DNA from: UBA2112 sp964488555 | GTDB taxonomy: Bacteria; Patescibacteriota; Saccharimonadia; Saccharimonadales; Saccharimonadaceae | Direction of reading: 5' to 3' | NCBI GenBank assembly: GCA_964488555.1 | Contig: CAZAUF010000002.1 | Location: 1-64,000, forward strand | Length of the DNA stretch: 64,000 nucleotides | Shown: one piece after another, positions 8,495 to 17,596 of the stretch | How the letters are laid out: every line of letters starts with the position of its first letter | How positions within the stretch are numbered: position 1 is the stretch's first letter | Notes under the pieces: model-generated | Database searches by the model: none | Seen by the model: only the letters and a program-made list of their open reading frames with translations | What the model was told of the DNA's origin: nothing | Program-made: the position numbers and the translations under genes

Positions 8495-9210
8495 GCTTCA
8501 TCCATCTGGTTTACTGTTACTCCGTTCGGACCGGCTATGCGTGGATTGATGCTTATAGATTGAATTGGCAGAGATCCTCGCTCGCCCCTCACGCAGTTTT
8601 TGATTACTTCCGTAGCAGCCGTAGGCGAAATAAGACTCGATATGTCTGCCGGAAGCGGGCTTGGCGACGTAAACACACGTATGAGACCGCTCGACGGCGA
8701 TCGCAGTACTAATACACTCATCATCGATGGCTGGTGTGTGGTTGTATAAAGTGCCGTACCCCAATCGAGTGGACGCTCCTGTGTATCAAATGACGTTACC
8801 TTAGGGTGATATGCCAATAGGGTTGCGATATCGCTCGTCGTTGGCTCCTGCGCAGGCTCACGCCCAATGACGCTCGATGTTTTGACGGTAGTTCCGTTAT
8901 TCTGGATCTCAATCGCTCGACCCAAAATCACACAATCTGTAGTACCCCTAGGCTCACCATTCACAGGTGCCATCACTACCGTTCCATCCGCAGCACATCT
9001 CCATGTTTGATCTCGTTCATTTCGAGTATGAGAAACTTCAGAGTACTGTCCTTGTAGCATGGTGCTCAAACTCACGACACTGTCACGATACCTCTGCTGT
9101 GTAATATTTGAATTAACACCAAACATCAACGCCGCAAACAGAGCTCCCGTTACACCCAAAAAGAGCATCAATTCGATCACCGTAAATCCTTGGACTGAAA
9201 CAGTAGTCAT
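8485..9210 (-). CDS. Type IV prepilin-like protein (GspH/FimT-type)
   Basis: A 241-residue protein with leader MTTVSVQG and mature start FTVIELMLFLGVTGALFAALMFG, a standard class III prepilin signal. The mature part contains two Cys-containing segments (TWRCAADGT, TTDCVILG and KNCVRGERG), suggesting disulfides. The ending DEACE places one more Cys at the C-terminus. It lies directly after the prepilin peptidase gene. Function is inferred from the signal and the operon. Confidence 0.75.
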   Translation of the reverse strand: MTTVSVQGFTVIELMLFLGVTGALFAALMFGVNSNITQQRYRDSVVSLSTMLQGQYSEVSHTRNERDQTWRCAADGTVVMAPVNGEPRGTTDCVILGRAIEIQNNGTTVKTSSVIGREPAQEPTTSDIATLLAYHPKVTSFDTQERPLDWGTALYTTTHQPSMMSVLVLRSPSSGLIRVFTSPSPLPADISSLISPTAATEVIKNCVRGERGSLPIQSISINPRIAGPNGVTVNQMDEACE

Positions 9211-9238
9211 CGTGGGTTCAATTATAGCATAAGCACTA

Positions 9239-10123
9239 TTAGAGACCCAGCGTTAGAAACAGATACCAATTCAGTATTTTCATACCGAAAAGTCCTGTAA
9301 TAAAGTAAGCACTTATGAGCATAGGACCAAACGGAATTCTTGCGTGTCGATGCAGTCTCTTGGTAGCCATAAGTGGAAGAGCGATAAGCGTTCCTATGAC
9401 ATTTGCTAGGAAGAGTGCCAGTATTGCTAATCGCCAATCCGCTAACAGTAGGGCTAATGCAAGGCCAAGCTTGACATCGCCGAACCCCACCCAGCGATGC
9501 CTGGATAGTACATAAATCAGATAGTACAAACCGCTTAGTATGAGCGCGCTGTAAACAACACTCATGACCTCTTCTATCTCGAAACCACGATCATACAAGG
9601 TTACAAAAGCACTAGTTGCTCCAAGAGCAATCACCGGCCACATAATTACATCTGGCAGCAAGAACCATTTTGCATCATAAACAAAGAGTACGATTAAACC
9701 GACTCCGGCGATGAGCCATAGGACAAAATGAGTAATCTCTACAGGGGTAGCAAGCGATGTTGGCCAAAACACATAGGATACGATGAAAAACGCAGCCATA
9801 CCTAGTTCAATCAGCGGCTCCAGGCTTCCAATCGGTTTACTGCAGTACCTGCAGCGTCCATTCAGTGATAGCCAGCTAAAAACAGGTATAAGGTCATACC
9901 ATTTCAATTGGTGCCCACAGTGCAAACAGACAGAACGATCCCTGAGGATGGACTTTTTCTGTAGTTTACTGACCTCTTGTTTATCTTGACTATCGACTTT
10001 TTCACCTGCTTTTTCGTCTTCGCGTAGTTGGCGTGCTCTTAAACGCCACACTGTCGCACCGGCAAAACTACCGAAAAATAGACCAAGTAGTCCAAGAAGT
10101 GTAGGAATGATGATCATGCTCAT
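9239..10123 (-). CDS. pilD: Prepilin leader peptidase / N-methyltransferase
   Basis: This bifunctional membrane aspartyl protease cleaves prepilin leaders after Gly and methylates the new N-terminus. It has 294 residues. The cytoplasmic zinc site of bifunctional members is visible as CLHCGHQLKWYDLIPVFSWL...GRCRYC. The catalytic aspartates lie in YDAKWFLLPDVI and in VGFGDVKLGLALALL. Eight or so hydrophobic helices match the family. An Arg/Lys/Glu-rich insertion (about residues 27-57) precedes the zinc site and looks unusual. It is placed between the major prepilin gene and the minor prepilins. Confidence 0.93.
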   Translation of the reverse strand: MSMIIIPTLLGLLGLFFGSFAGATVWRLRARQLREDEKAGEKVDSQDKQEVSKLQKKSILRDRSVCLHCGHQLKWYDLIPVFSWLSLNGRCRYCSKPIGSLEPLIELGMAAFFIVSYVFWPTSLATPVEITHFVLWLIAGVGLIVLFVYDAKWFLLPDVIMWPVIALGATSAFVTLYDRGFEIEEVMSVVYSALILSGLYYLIYVLSRHRWVGFGDVKLGLALALLLADWRLAILALFLANVIGTLIALPLMATKRLHRHARIPFGPMLISAYFITGLFGMKILNWYLFLTLGL

Positions 10124-10171
10124 GCTTTTTATGATACCAGACTACACGGCATCTGTGTCAAAAAACGTTCT

Positions 10172-10672
10172 TTACGACTTATTGTCGATGCAGTACGGCG
10201 CGTTTTGATTTTCGAGTGTAATAGTTAGCGCGTAATCACGAGCGGCATTGCTCGATTTTATGCCCTCTTCGGTGTTGACATCACAATTACTCTTGCTGTA
10301 ATAACCAATTTGCCCTACTTCAGTAGGTCGTGTCTGATAACGAACAATGTAGTGGTTGCCATTCGGATCCACATAATCATCACCAGCTGTAACGTTGTCG
10401 CTACCCTTCAAGAAGCCGCGAACGAAGTTACCTAAGCTATCCGCACTATTTGGTACCGCACCACGAGTCGATGACAGATAATTCGTCAGCTGTACCGATA
10501 TACGCGAAAGGTCCTCTTTGCGCTGAGCATCACGCTGACCACGCTGCAACGCTGGCAATGCGATGAACACCATCAGAAAGATCAGTCCTGCGATAGCAAG
10601 CACCAACACGACTTCGATAATCGTAAAGCCGTCATCGGGATTTTTCGATAATTTTTTATATTGGTTGTTCAT
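10172..10672 (-). CDS. pilA: Type IV prepilin, likely major pilin
   Basis: A 166-residue protein with a 15-residue leader (ending NPDDG), cleavage after Gly, and mature start FTIIEVVLVLAIAGLIFLMVFIALPALQ, a textbook pilin helix with Glu+5. The mature part is short and small, with two C-terminal Cys (KSNCDVNTEEG and APYCIDNKS) that could form the pilin D-loop disulfide. It has a good AAAGGTGG site and sits after a 91-bp gap, the largest inside the operon. That gap could hold an extra promoter for higher pilin expression. Confidence 0.85.
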   Translation of the reverse strand: MNNQYKKLSKNPDDGFTIIEVVLVLAIAGLIFLMVFIALPALQRGQRDAQRKEDLSRISVQLTNYLSSTRGAVPNSADSLGNFVRGFLKGSDNVTAGDDYVDPNGNHYIVRYQTRPTEVGQIGYYSKSNCDVNTEEGIKSSNAARDYALTITLENQNAPYCIDNKS

Positions 10673-10763
10673 GAAATTCCCACCTTTCTATGAACGCTAA
10701 GAGCTAATATCGCGCCGTAAAACGCTTATGCTTATCGTACATGAGGTGTTTAAAAATGTCCAG

Positions 10764-11975
10764 CTATACTTGCAGTGTGTTGACCAAGCTGTAAATTGGT
10801 AGTAGAATCGCGGCGACCATACCACCTGCAACAAGTGCAAGCACCACCATCAACACTGGCTCGATAGCTGTCGAAATGGTCGCAATCTCCTCATCTAACT
10901 CGTCTTCGTAGATTTTTGCGGTTTTTCCCATCATCTCGTCAATGCGACCTGATTTTTCACCGATGCTAATCATCTGCGATACGAGCTCTGGTATATGCTC
11001 CTCTGGTAAAAGAGCTGCTGAGAGGTCTTTGCCTCCTTTTACTTTTTCGGCCGCCCGCTCAATTTCTGCTGCAACAACACTGTTATTTACCGCCTCACTT
11101 GCAATCGCCAACATATCCAACATGCTCACTCCTGTATCAAGCAGTGTCTGTCCTGTTCGGTTCAGGCGAGCCATGTAGAGTCGTTGAAAAAGCCCTCGAA
11201 AAACCGGCGTGTTTAGCTTCAAAACATCGAGAGTGCGCTGACCCGCCTCAGTACGCAGGTACTGATAAACAAGATACATAGCCACCACTACTGCCAGTAC
11301 AAAGACCCACCAGAATTTTATCGCAAAATCAGAGACCGAAACGATAATTTGCGTAATAAATGGTAGTGATTGATTTAGATCGCGATAGAGCTTTTCGACT
11401 TGTGGAACTACTGTAAAAAGCATGAATCCCATAACACCGATAATTACCACTAGGACAATGACAGGATACGTCATAGCTCCCCTAATGCGACTGCTGATCA
11501 TAGCGTCCTTTTCCTGCTGTGCCGCGACGCGCTGCAACGCTTCATCGAGCGTACCGGAAGCTTCACCAGCCGCGACCAATGCGAGAAACAGCTTGTCGAA
11601 TACTTCCGGGTGCTTCGCAAATGAGTCATGTAGTGAATGTCCGCCTTCGATAGAAACAATAAGCTCTTGTGTGACCCCACGTAGACGGCGGTTTGGCGTC
11701 TGCTCTACAAGCGTACGCAAGCTCTGAGCGAGCGGCAAACCAGCTGCGATCAATGTAGACAATTGACGCGTAAAGACAACTTTGTCTTTTGTCGTGACAC
11801 GACTTGTCAAACGTGTCCAGAAATTCTCTTCACTTTGCGCTTCTCTGATATCAATCGGCGTGAAGCCTTGCGCCACAAGTAGCTTAGCCGCTTCATGTTC
11901 AGATTCGGCTTGTACCACAGCTTTAACAAGCTTGTTCGTGGTATTATCTTTGGCTTCATAATTGAATTTGCGCAT
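10764..11975 (-). CDS. pilC: Type IV pilus inner-membrane platform protein
   Basis: This 403-residue member of the GspF/PilC family connects the cytoplasmic ATPases to the growing pilus. Two repeated T2SSF domains are visible. Each begins with a helical bundle (FTRQLSTLIAAGLPLAQSLRTL and MARLNRTGQTLLDTGVSMLDML), each includes the conserved Gly-Glu segment (LVAAGEASGTLDEALQRVA and MISIGEKSGRIDEMM), and each ends in transmembrane helices. Length and order match the family. It lies 11 bases after pilT. Confidence 0.95.
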   Translation of the reverse strand: MRKFNYEAKDNTTNKLVKAVVQAESEHEAAKLLVAQGFTPIDIREAQSEENFWTRLTSRVTTKDKVVFTRQLSTLIAAGLPLAQSLRTLVEQTPNRRLRGVTQELIVSIEGGHSLHDSFAKHPEVFDKLFLALVAAGEASGTLDEALQRVAAQQEKDAMISSRIRGAMTYPVIVLVVIIGVMGFMLFTVVPQVEKLYRDLNQSLPFITQIIVSVSDFAIKFWWVFVLAVVVAMYLVYQYLRTEAGQRTLDVLKLNTPVFRGLFQRLYMARLNRTGQTLLDTGVSMLDMLAIASEAVNNSVVAAEIERAAEKVKGGKDLSAALLPEEHIPELVSQMISIGEKSGRIDEMMGKTAKIYEDELDEEIATISTAIEPVLMVVLALVAGGMVAAILLPIYSLVNTLQV

Positions 11976-11986
11976 GAATCTACTTA

Positions 11987-13057
11987 CTAACCTCGCATCA
12001 ATCGTTCAAATTCTGTAAGATCAACCGCGAAACTGCGTGCTTCGTCGTATGTCACAACGCCGCTTTGGACCAAGCCCACCAGTGTGCGATCCATCGTCTG
12101 CATGCCTGCCTCGGCTCCAGTTTGAATCACAGCATCCAACTGATGTGTCTTGCCCTCTCTAATAATATTACGGACCGCAGGATTAGCAATCAATATTTCA
12201 GCCGCCACTACACGTCCCCCACCGATCGCAGGAACCAATCGCTGTGAACAGATAGCCATGAGGATATTGGCCAGCTGTGCGCGTATCTGTGATTGCTGAT
12301 GCGGCGGAAAAACGTCAATCATACGATCAATAGATTGTGCAGCACTGTTGGTGTGAAGTGACGCCAGTACCAGGTGACCGGTCTCAGCGATCGTGATCGC
12401 GGCACTAATCGTTTCGAGATCACGCATCTCACCGATCAGCACGACATCCGGGTCTTGACGCAAGCTCGAACGCAAAGCCGCAGAAAAACTATACGTATCG
12501 TAGTGAACTTCACGTTGCACCACGACGGATTTTTTGGACTTATGCGTAAACTCTATCGGGTCCTCGATCGTAATGATATGCATCGACTTTTCAGTGTTTA
12601 ACTTATCCACTAAAGCCGCAAGCGTCGTAGATTTACCACTGCCAGTCGGACCTGTCACAAGCACCAACCCACGCGGATAATTAGCGAAGTTCATGACAAT
12701 TGGCGGTACACCGAGCTCGTTGATCGTTTTGATTTCGTTCGGAATGAGACGAAGTGCAGCCGCCAGGTTACCCCTCTCGTGATATGCGTTCACACGAAAA
12801 CGACCGAGTGTTCCAAAGGCAAAACTGAAATCGAACTCCTTGTCTTTTTCGAGAATTTGTCGCTGGTCTTGATCCAGAATGGCAAAAAGCAGTGTCTCAA
12901 CCGAAGCTTCATCCAAGGGTGCGTAGCCGCCTATTGGAATCAGTGAGCCATCTACGCGAAGTATCGGTGGTAAACTGACCTGCAAATGAAGGTCGGATGC
13001 TCGCCGACGAACAACTTCTTCCAGCAAAATTTCAATCCTGAGCTCTTGGTTTGGCAT
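11987..13057 (-). CDS. pilT: Type IV pilus retraction ATPase
   Basis: A hexameric ATPase that depolymerises pili and powers twitching or DNA uptake. It has 356 residues. Seen are the N-terminal PAS-like segment (RRASDLHLQVSLPPILRVDG), Walker A (VTGPTGSGKSTTLAALVD), Asp box and Walker B (SLRQDPDVVLIGEMRDLET), the His box (GHLVLASLHTNSAAQSIDRMIDVFPP), and a retraction-type C-terminal motif (AVRNIIREGKTHQL), which separates PilT from PilB. So the pilus should be retractable. Confidence 0.95.
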   Translation of the reverse strand: MPNQELRIEILLEEVVRRRASDLHLQVSLPPILRVDGSLIPIGGYAPLDEASVETLLFAILDQDQRQILEKDKEFDFSFAFGTLGRFRVNAYHERGNLAAALRLIPNEIKTINELGVPPIVMNFANYPRGLVLVTGPTGSGKSTTLAALVDKLNTEKSMHIITIEDPIEFTHKSKKSVVVQREVHYDTYSFSAALRSSLRQDPDVVLIGEMRDLETISAAITIAETGHLVLASLHTNSAAQSIDRMIDVFPPHQQSQIRAQLANILMAICSQRLVPAIGGGRVVAAEILIANPAVRNIIREGKTHQLDAVIQTGAEAGMQTMDRTLVGLVQSGVVTYDEARSFAVDLTEFERLMRG

Positions 13058-13072
13058 ATTATTCCTATCTTC

Positions 13073-14836
13073 CTACACGGTGTCCGCCGTCACTCGATTA
13101 ACTTCTTCCAGCGTAGTAATCCCTTGCAATGCTTTGAGATACCCATCCTGGCGCATGGTAATCATACCCTCGGCCATCGCTTGTCTCTGGATTTCAGCAC
13201 TCGTAGCACGGCCGACAATCAGTTGTTGAATCGTATCGCTCACGTCCATCACCTCATACAGGCCTGCCCGCCCACTGTAACCCTTAGGGGTGGCTGGGGT
13301 GTCTTTACCCTTGACTAAAGTATAAGCGTTTTGACCAGCAAGTGGCAAGTCTTTGTAGCCTAAATCTTGCGAAACTTTCGCCACATCGGCTGGCGACTTG
13401 GGTAAAAGGTGCCCCACGGTAGCCAGAATATTCTGCGTCTCGATAGGAGTTGACTGATACGTATCTCGCTTTGGTGCCACACGACGTACCAGCCGCTGAC
13501 CAATAATTGTGTTGACAGTACTCGCTATCAAAAACGGTTCAATTTTCATGTCGAGCAAACGCGGCAGTACTCCTGCGGCACTATTGGTATGTAGCGTACT
13601 AAACACCAAGTGCCCTGTAAGAGCAGCCTGCACTGCCAGGTTGGCAGTTTCATCATCACGAATCTCACCGACCATCACAATATCCGGATCCTGACGCAGA
13701 ATAGACCGTAGACCGGTTGCAAACGTCAAGCCAACTTCGCTATTCACTTGAATCTGGTTTACTCCTGCCATTTTGTATTCGACTGGATCCTCTAGCGTAA
13801 CGATGTTTACTGTGTCGTCTTTGATTTCCTGTATCAATGCATAGAGACTGGTTGATTTACCACTACCGGTAGGGCCTGATGTCAGTACCATACCGTTTGG
13901 ACGACTAATGCCCTTGCGCACAGCTCGAAGCGCGCGACCAGCATAGCCCATTTCTTCGATATTGAACGTTTGTCCTGATTTATCTAGTAAACGTATGACG
14001 ACTTGCTCTCCCCAGACAACCGGACTGATTGCAATACGCAAATCCACTTCTTTGTTCGCGATTTTGACAGCAAACTGTCCATCTTGCGGAACTCGGTGTT
14101 CGTCGATTTTTAGGTTGGATAAAATTTTTATTCGGCTTACGAGAGCTGGTTCGATGGCTTTTGGCAATTGCATTATTTCTCTCAGCACACCATCAACGCG
14201 ACACCGTATCTTCAATGCTGTCTCAAGCGGCTCTATATGCACGTCACTGGCTCGAGACTTAACCGCATATTCCAATATCGTTGATAGTGCACGACTGATT
14301 GGTGAGTCTTGAACAATCGTTTTGATGCTGCTCGCTTCTTCTTTTTCGGCTTCTTGTTGGGACGCTTCAGCAGCGGCATCAACCGTAGAGAGGTCGGTTC
14401 TATATTGATCGAGGACATGTCTGACCCCTGCTTCGGACGCCATGAAAACCTTTAACGGTCGTTCGATGAGACTCGAAAGATAATCAACTGCTTGCACATT
14501 GCTGGCATCTACCATAGCGACAGCTAAACGATTCTGGACCTCAGCAAGTGGCACAGCCATGAATCGCTCAGCCACATCCTCAGGTATCAGATCTAGCACC
14601 TTTTGATTGATAAGACTGTTCGTCAGATTAACATATGGCACGCCCGATATCTGCGCGATGGCGTGTGTCAGCATTTCATCGTCGATGATGTGTTTTTCTG
14701 ACAATAGAGCAAATAGCGGCTTTTTAGTGGTCGCAGACTCTTCCATGGCGACCTGCAAAACCGATTTGGAAACAAGCCCCTCTTCAGAGAGGAGCGTCAT
14801 CAGCTTTTCCTGCATGTCCGTGGTTAACAGTGCCAC
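13073..14836 (-). CDS. pilB: Type IV pilus extension ATPase
   Basis: This 587-residue GspE/PilB-family ATPase drives pilus assembly. It contains an N-terminal MshEN-type domain (LMTLLSEEGLVSKSVLQVAMEES, GVPYVNLTN), Walker A (TSGPTGSGKSTSLYALIQE), Walker B (LRQDPDIVMVGEIRDDETA) and His box (TGHLVFSTLHTNSAAGVLPRLLDM). The zinc-binding tetracysteine found in most PilB/GspE proteins after RRV is absent: the text runs RRVAPKRDTYQSTP, with no cysteines. pilT starts 15 bases downstream of its stop. Confidence 0.95.
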   Translation of the reverse strand: MALLTTDMQEKLMTLLSEEGLVSKSVLQVAMEESATTKKPLFALLSEKHIIDDEMLTHAIAQISGVPYVNLTNSLINQKVLDLIPEDVAERFMAVPLAEVQNRLAVAMVDASNVQAVDYLSSLIERPLKVFMASEAGVRHVLDQYRTDLSTVDAAAEASQQEAEKEEASSIKTIVQDSPISRALSTILEYAVKSRASDVHIEPLETALKIRCRVDGVLREIMQLPKAIEPALVSRIKILSNLKIDEHRVPQDGQFAVKIANKEVDLRIAISPVVWGEQVVIRLLDKSGQTFNIEEMGYAGRALRAVRKGISRPNGMVLTSGPTGSGKSTSLYALIQEIKDDTVNIVTLEDPVEYKMAGVNQIQVNSEVGLTFATGLRSILRQDPDIVMVGEIRDDETANLAVQAALTGHLVFSTLHTNSAAGVLPRLLDMKIEPFLIASTVNTIIGQRLVRRVAPKRDTYQSTPIETQNILATVGHLLPKSPADVAKVSQDLGYKDLPLAGQNAYTLVKGKDTPATPKGYSGRAGLYEVMDVSDTIQQLIVGRATSAEIQRQAMAEGMITMRQDGYLKALQGITTLEEVNRVTADTV

Positions 14837-14851
14837 GACCCACCCCCCTTT

Positions 14852-15082
14852 CTACGGCGTTGTCGCACCGTCACCAATCTCTACCTCAACCGTCGGGTTG
14901 ATTGCGTCTTCATTAAAGATAGATTTGTCTGGTTCTTGTACTTCCGCGCTGATCGGTTCGATGGTTTTCACCTTGACACTTGCACTTGAGGGTTTGCCTA
15001 TGACTGCACTGGCCACAAAATACGCCACCACCACGCTGAGAGAGGCAATAAGTATCAATGCTGCGATGTCGCTATTTTTCAT
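14852..15082 (-). CDS. Small single-pass membrane protein in the pilus operon
   Basis: A 76-residue protein: Lys/Asn start, one transmembrane helix (IAALILIASLSVVVAYFVASAVIG), then an acidic extracytoplasmic tail. It overlaps pilO by four bases (ATGA) and precedes pilB by 15 bases, so it is a co-translated pilus component. The position corresponds to PilP in other systems, but it is too short and has no PilP domain. I do not recognise a family. Confidence 0.65.
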   Translation of the reverse strand: MKNSDIAALILIASLSVVVAYFVASAVIGKPSSASVKVKTIEPISAEVQEPDKSIFNEDAINPTVEVEIGDGATTP

Positions 15083-15774
15083 GGACGTACCACCTTATCA
15101 GTTAATTGAACGGTCTGAGCGGGCTCGTAGTAGCCCACACCAGTCGCAGTCATAACTACCCTGCTGCCTTGTCCTTCCACTGCAAGATTTGTTATATTGA
15201 ACGGCCTGATTGATTTTTCGATATTAAGTAGAACCTGTCGTAGCCCTTCTTGATTCTTAGCACCTGTACTAACAGTGAATGAAAAACCGATAGTGTGAGA
15301 TAACGGATCACTACTGTCTGCTGCAGTAGTACCATCACTAGCAATCTCTACTCCACTCACAGGATCTACCTTCAGTGACTCGATGATGACGCCGAACACA
15401 CCACTTAGCAGCTTCGTCTGTAGTGATGAGGCCATAGCCGTTGAGTTGGCATCGGCCGGTAGCGCGTCCAGTACGGGCTGCAACGCGGAATCTGTATCGT
15501 TCAACCGGACAGACTTCAGTGCTTCATTCGTATTAAGAACCCGGATATTGTCTTTCAATTCGTCAACTGTATCGAGGTTTTTTTGGAGGATCGATACGGT
15601 GTGGTTTTTTTCGGCAATAATTTTTTCGCCAAACCATATTTGTTGCACGAGGAAAATCACCAACACCAAACAAAACCCGACGATCACCGAAACGCCAGCG
15701 ATCGACAAAAACATCGTCTGATTCGCTTTGCTGATCTGTTGGCGTTTTCTTAAACCTGCTGTTGCTTTTTCCAT
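15079..15774 (-). CDS. pilO: PilO-like pilus alignment protein
   Basis: A 231-residue bitopic membrane protein with a basic N-terminus, a transmembrane helix (FLSIAGVSVIVGFCLVLVIFLVQQIWFG), a coiled-coil segment (EKNHTVSILQKNLDTVDELKDNIRVLN) and a C-terminal ferredoxin-like domain. Its identity comes chiefly from the order pilM-pilN-pilO and the topology; sequence conservation in this family is low. It should pair with PilN in the membrane alignment complex. Confidence 0.75.
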   Translation of the reverse strand: MEKATAGLRKRQQISKANQTMFLSIAGVSVIVGFCLVLVIFLVQQIWFGEKIIAEKNHTVSILQKNLDTVDELKDNIRVLNTNEALKSVRLNDTDSALQPVLDALPADANSTAMASSLQTKLLSGVFGVIIESLKVDPVSGVEIASDGTTAADSSDPLSHTIGFSFTVSTGAKNQEGLRQVLLNIEKSIRPFNITNLAVEGQGSRVVMTATGVGYYEPAQTVQLTDKVVRP

Positions 15775-16499
15775 CAGTCCTCTCCCCCTTCGTCAGCCGC
15801 ACGCTCACCAAACAGACTCTCTGGCACCCGAAGGAACGAATCGGTAGCATTCTGGTGATCCGGTCGTAAAATGATAGCGTTTTGTGAACTACGTGCAAAG
15901 AACGCTGGGTCATACATGAACGTTAGCGTAAAGCGCAGTACCTTCTTCCCTGTCGAGTCTTCGCCGTAACTCAACTCAGATGTAGAGACGTTATCCGTCA
16001 AAGGAACTGTCTGCATTGAGTCTCCATCCTTATAACTCAACGACGTACCCAGAATAGTCTTTTTTAACACATCTGCCGCTACATAGCCGTTTGAGGCTTG
16101 ACCTTCCAAACGGATCGTACTGGTATTGGAGTCCACACGTGCCAATGTGAATGTCACCTTGTTGGGTTCAGCAGGATTGATTGCTGCCAAAAGCTCAAAA
16201 AAGCGTGAATCGATATTCTTTTGTTCATGCAGACTAGAAATTTGTGACAACTGGTGCTGGATAGTCAACATATCGTCTAAATCAGCAACATTTGACAGTT
16301 GCTTACTCTTATCTTTGATAGCGTTGTCAGCTATTGTCTGACGCACAGTTTGCACTCCGTACAGATATACCGCTAGTAGCACAACTATACCGATAGCCAC
16401 TATACCAACAGTCGTCGCACCCGCGATGACAAGAGTCCGAATTCGTTTCGCTTGAATCAGCTCCTGTTTAACGTCGGGGACAAGGTTGATTTCAATCAT
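15774..16499 (-). CDS. pilN: PilN-like pilus alignment protein
   Basis: A 241-residue protein. It opens with MIEINLVPDVKQELIQ, the INLLP-like motif by which PilN docks into the groove of PilM. A transmembrane helix (TLVIAGATTVGIVAIGIVVLLAVYLYG), a coiled coil and a beta-rich extracytoplasmic domain follow. Its start overlaps pilM by four bases and its stop overlaps pilO by one base. Confidence 0.88.
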   Translation of the reverse strand: MIEINLVPDVKQELIQAKRIRTLVIAGATTVGIVAIGIVVLLAVYLYGVQTVRQTIADNAIKDKSKQLSNVADLDDMLTIQHQLSQISSLHEQKNIDSRFFELLAAINPAEPNKVTFTLARVDSNTSTIRLEGQASNGYVAADVLKKTILGTSLSYKDGDSMQTVPLTDNVSTSELSYGEDSTGKKVLRFTLTFMYDPAFFARSSQNAIILRPDHQNATDSFLRVPESLFGERAADEGGED

Positions 16500-17542
16500 G
16501 TTCGATTCTCCCGTTGTGCCAAGCCCACAGCCACAGCAAATTCAGACGCAACCGATGCTAGCTGCTGGTCATTAGTCGGTATAGCAACACGCTGCCACGG
16601 ATTAGCAACCATCGCCTGTATGCCAACCTTATTCGCTAGATATTGATCGAGTTGCGGCACAGTACTAGCATATCCCGCCAAAACGACACTGCCGACCGTC
16701 AACGCTGGGTATCGTGTTTGGAAAAACTTGATTGATTTTGACAGTTCGGATGTAAAGCCGTCGAGCGTACTTTCAAGTGCCTGTACAACCTGTCCTTCGA
16801 GCTTGTCTGGGGCCAGACCAAATTTCAAAATAAACTGGCGAGCTTGGTCTTCTTGGATATTGAGATTTTTTACCGCTGCTTGCACCAATGTCTCTAAACC
16901 GTTAGGAATCGTCCTGACAAGTCTTGGAGCCCCTCCATACGTGATAGCGACATTAATGATTTGCTCACCCATATCAACAATAACCTGCGCGTCCTTATAG
17001 CCCTGCATTTCAACAGAGCGAATCATGGCAATTGCCTCTGGCTCTGCGGCTATGACATCAAATCCAAGACCCTCCACCAACTCCAGCCTCTCCTCTGCGT
17101 AGGTGACGGCGGTGCTCGCGAGCAAAACTTCCTGTTGGGATGGATCATGTAGCGACGGACCCAACAGCGACCAATCCACCTTGGCATCATCAAGAGCCAT
17201 CGGGATGTACTGATCCAGTTGATACTTGATGGTTCCTCTTAGCTCAGTTTCGTTAAGGGCTGGCATATCGACGACCGTGATGAACGTCTTGCTTGCCGAC
17301 AGGCTAATCGCAACGTTCTTTGTCTTGATACCACTCTGACCTACGACGGTCATAATAACTTCGCCGAGTCGACGTCGAGCTTCAGCGGAGTCAGCGGTTG
17401 CAGTTTTCAAATCAATCGGAGCATAGCCATAATGACGCAAAGACCACTTACCCGGACCAGCGGGAGTAAGCTGCACGACACGCACTGCCGTGGTACCAAT
17501 ATCGAGCCCGAAAAAGTCGCCCACGCCTTTTAATATAGCCAT
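16496..17542 (-). CDS. pilM: Actin-like pilus assembly ATPase
   Basis: A 348-residue cytoplasmic protein of the actin/FtsA fold, first gene of the pilus operon. Seen are GLDIGTTAVRVVQL (phosphate 1), VIVDMGEQIINVAITYGGAPRLVRTIPNG (phosphate 2 region) and VVLAGYASTVPQLDQYL (adenosine motif). I choose the ATG at 17542 (MAILKGVGDFFGLD), ten bases after a minus-strand TATAAT. Two upstream in-frame ATGs add only a few residues. With so short a leader there is no room for a ribosome site. Confidence 0.92.
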   Translation of the reverse strand: MAILKGVGDFFGLDIGTTAVRVVQLTPAGPGKWSLRHYGYAPIDLKTATADSAEARRRLGEVIMTVVGQSGIKTKNVAISLSASKTFITVVDMPALNETELRGTIKYQLDQYIPMALDDAKVDWSLLGPSLHDPSQQEVLLASTAVTYAEERLELVEGLGFDVIAAEPEAIAMIRSVEMQGYKDAQVIVDMGEQIINVAITYGGAPRLVRTIPNGLETLVQAAVKNLNIQEDQARQFILKFGLAPDKLEGQVVQALESTLDGFTSELSKSIKFFQTRYPALTVGSVVLAGYASTVPQLDQYLANKVGIQAMVANPWQRVAIPTNDQQLASVASEFAVAVGLAQRENRT

Positions 17543-17596
17543 AGTACCACTCATTATACACAAGCATTATCAGATAGCAAAGATTTTTTATACACC

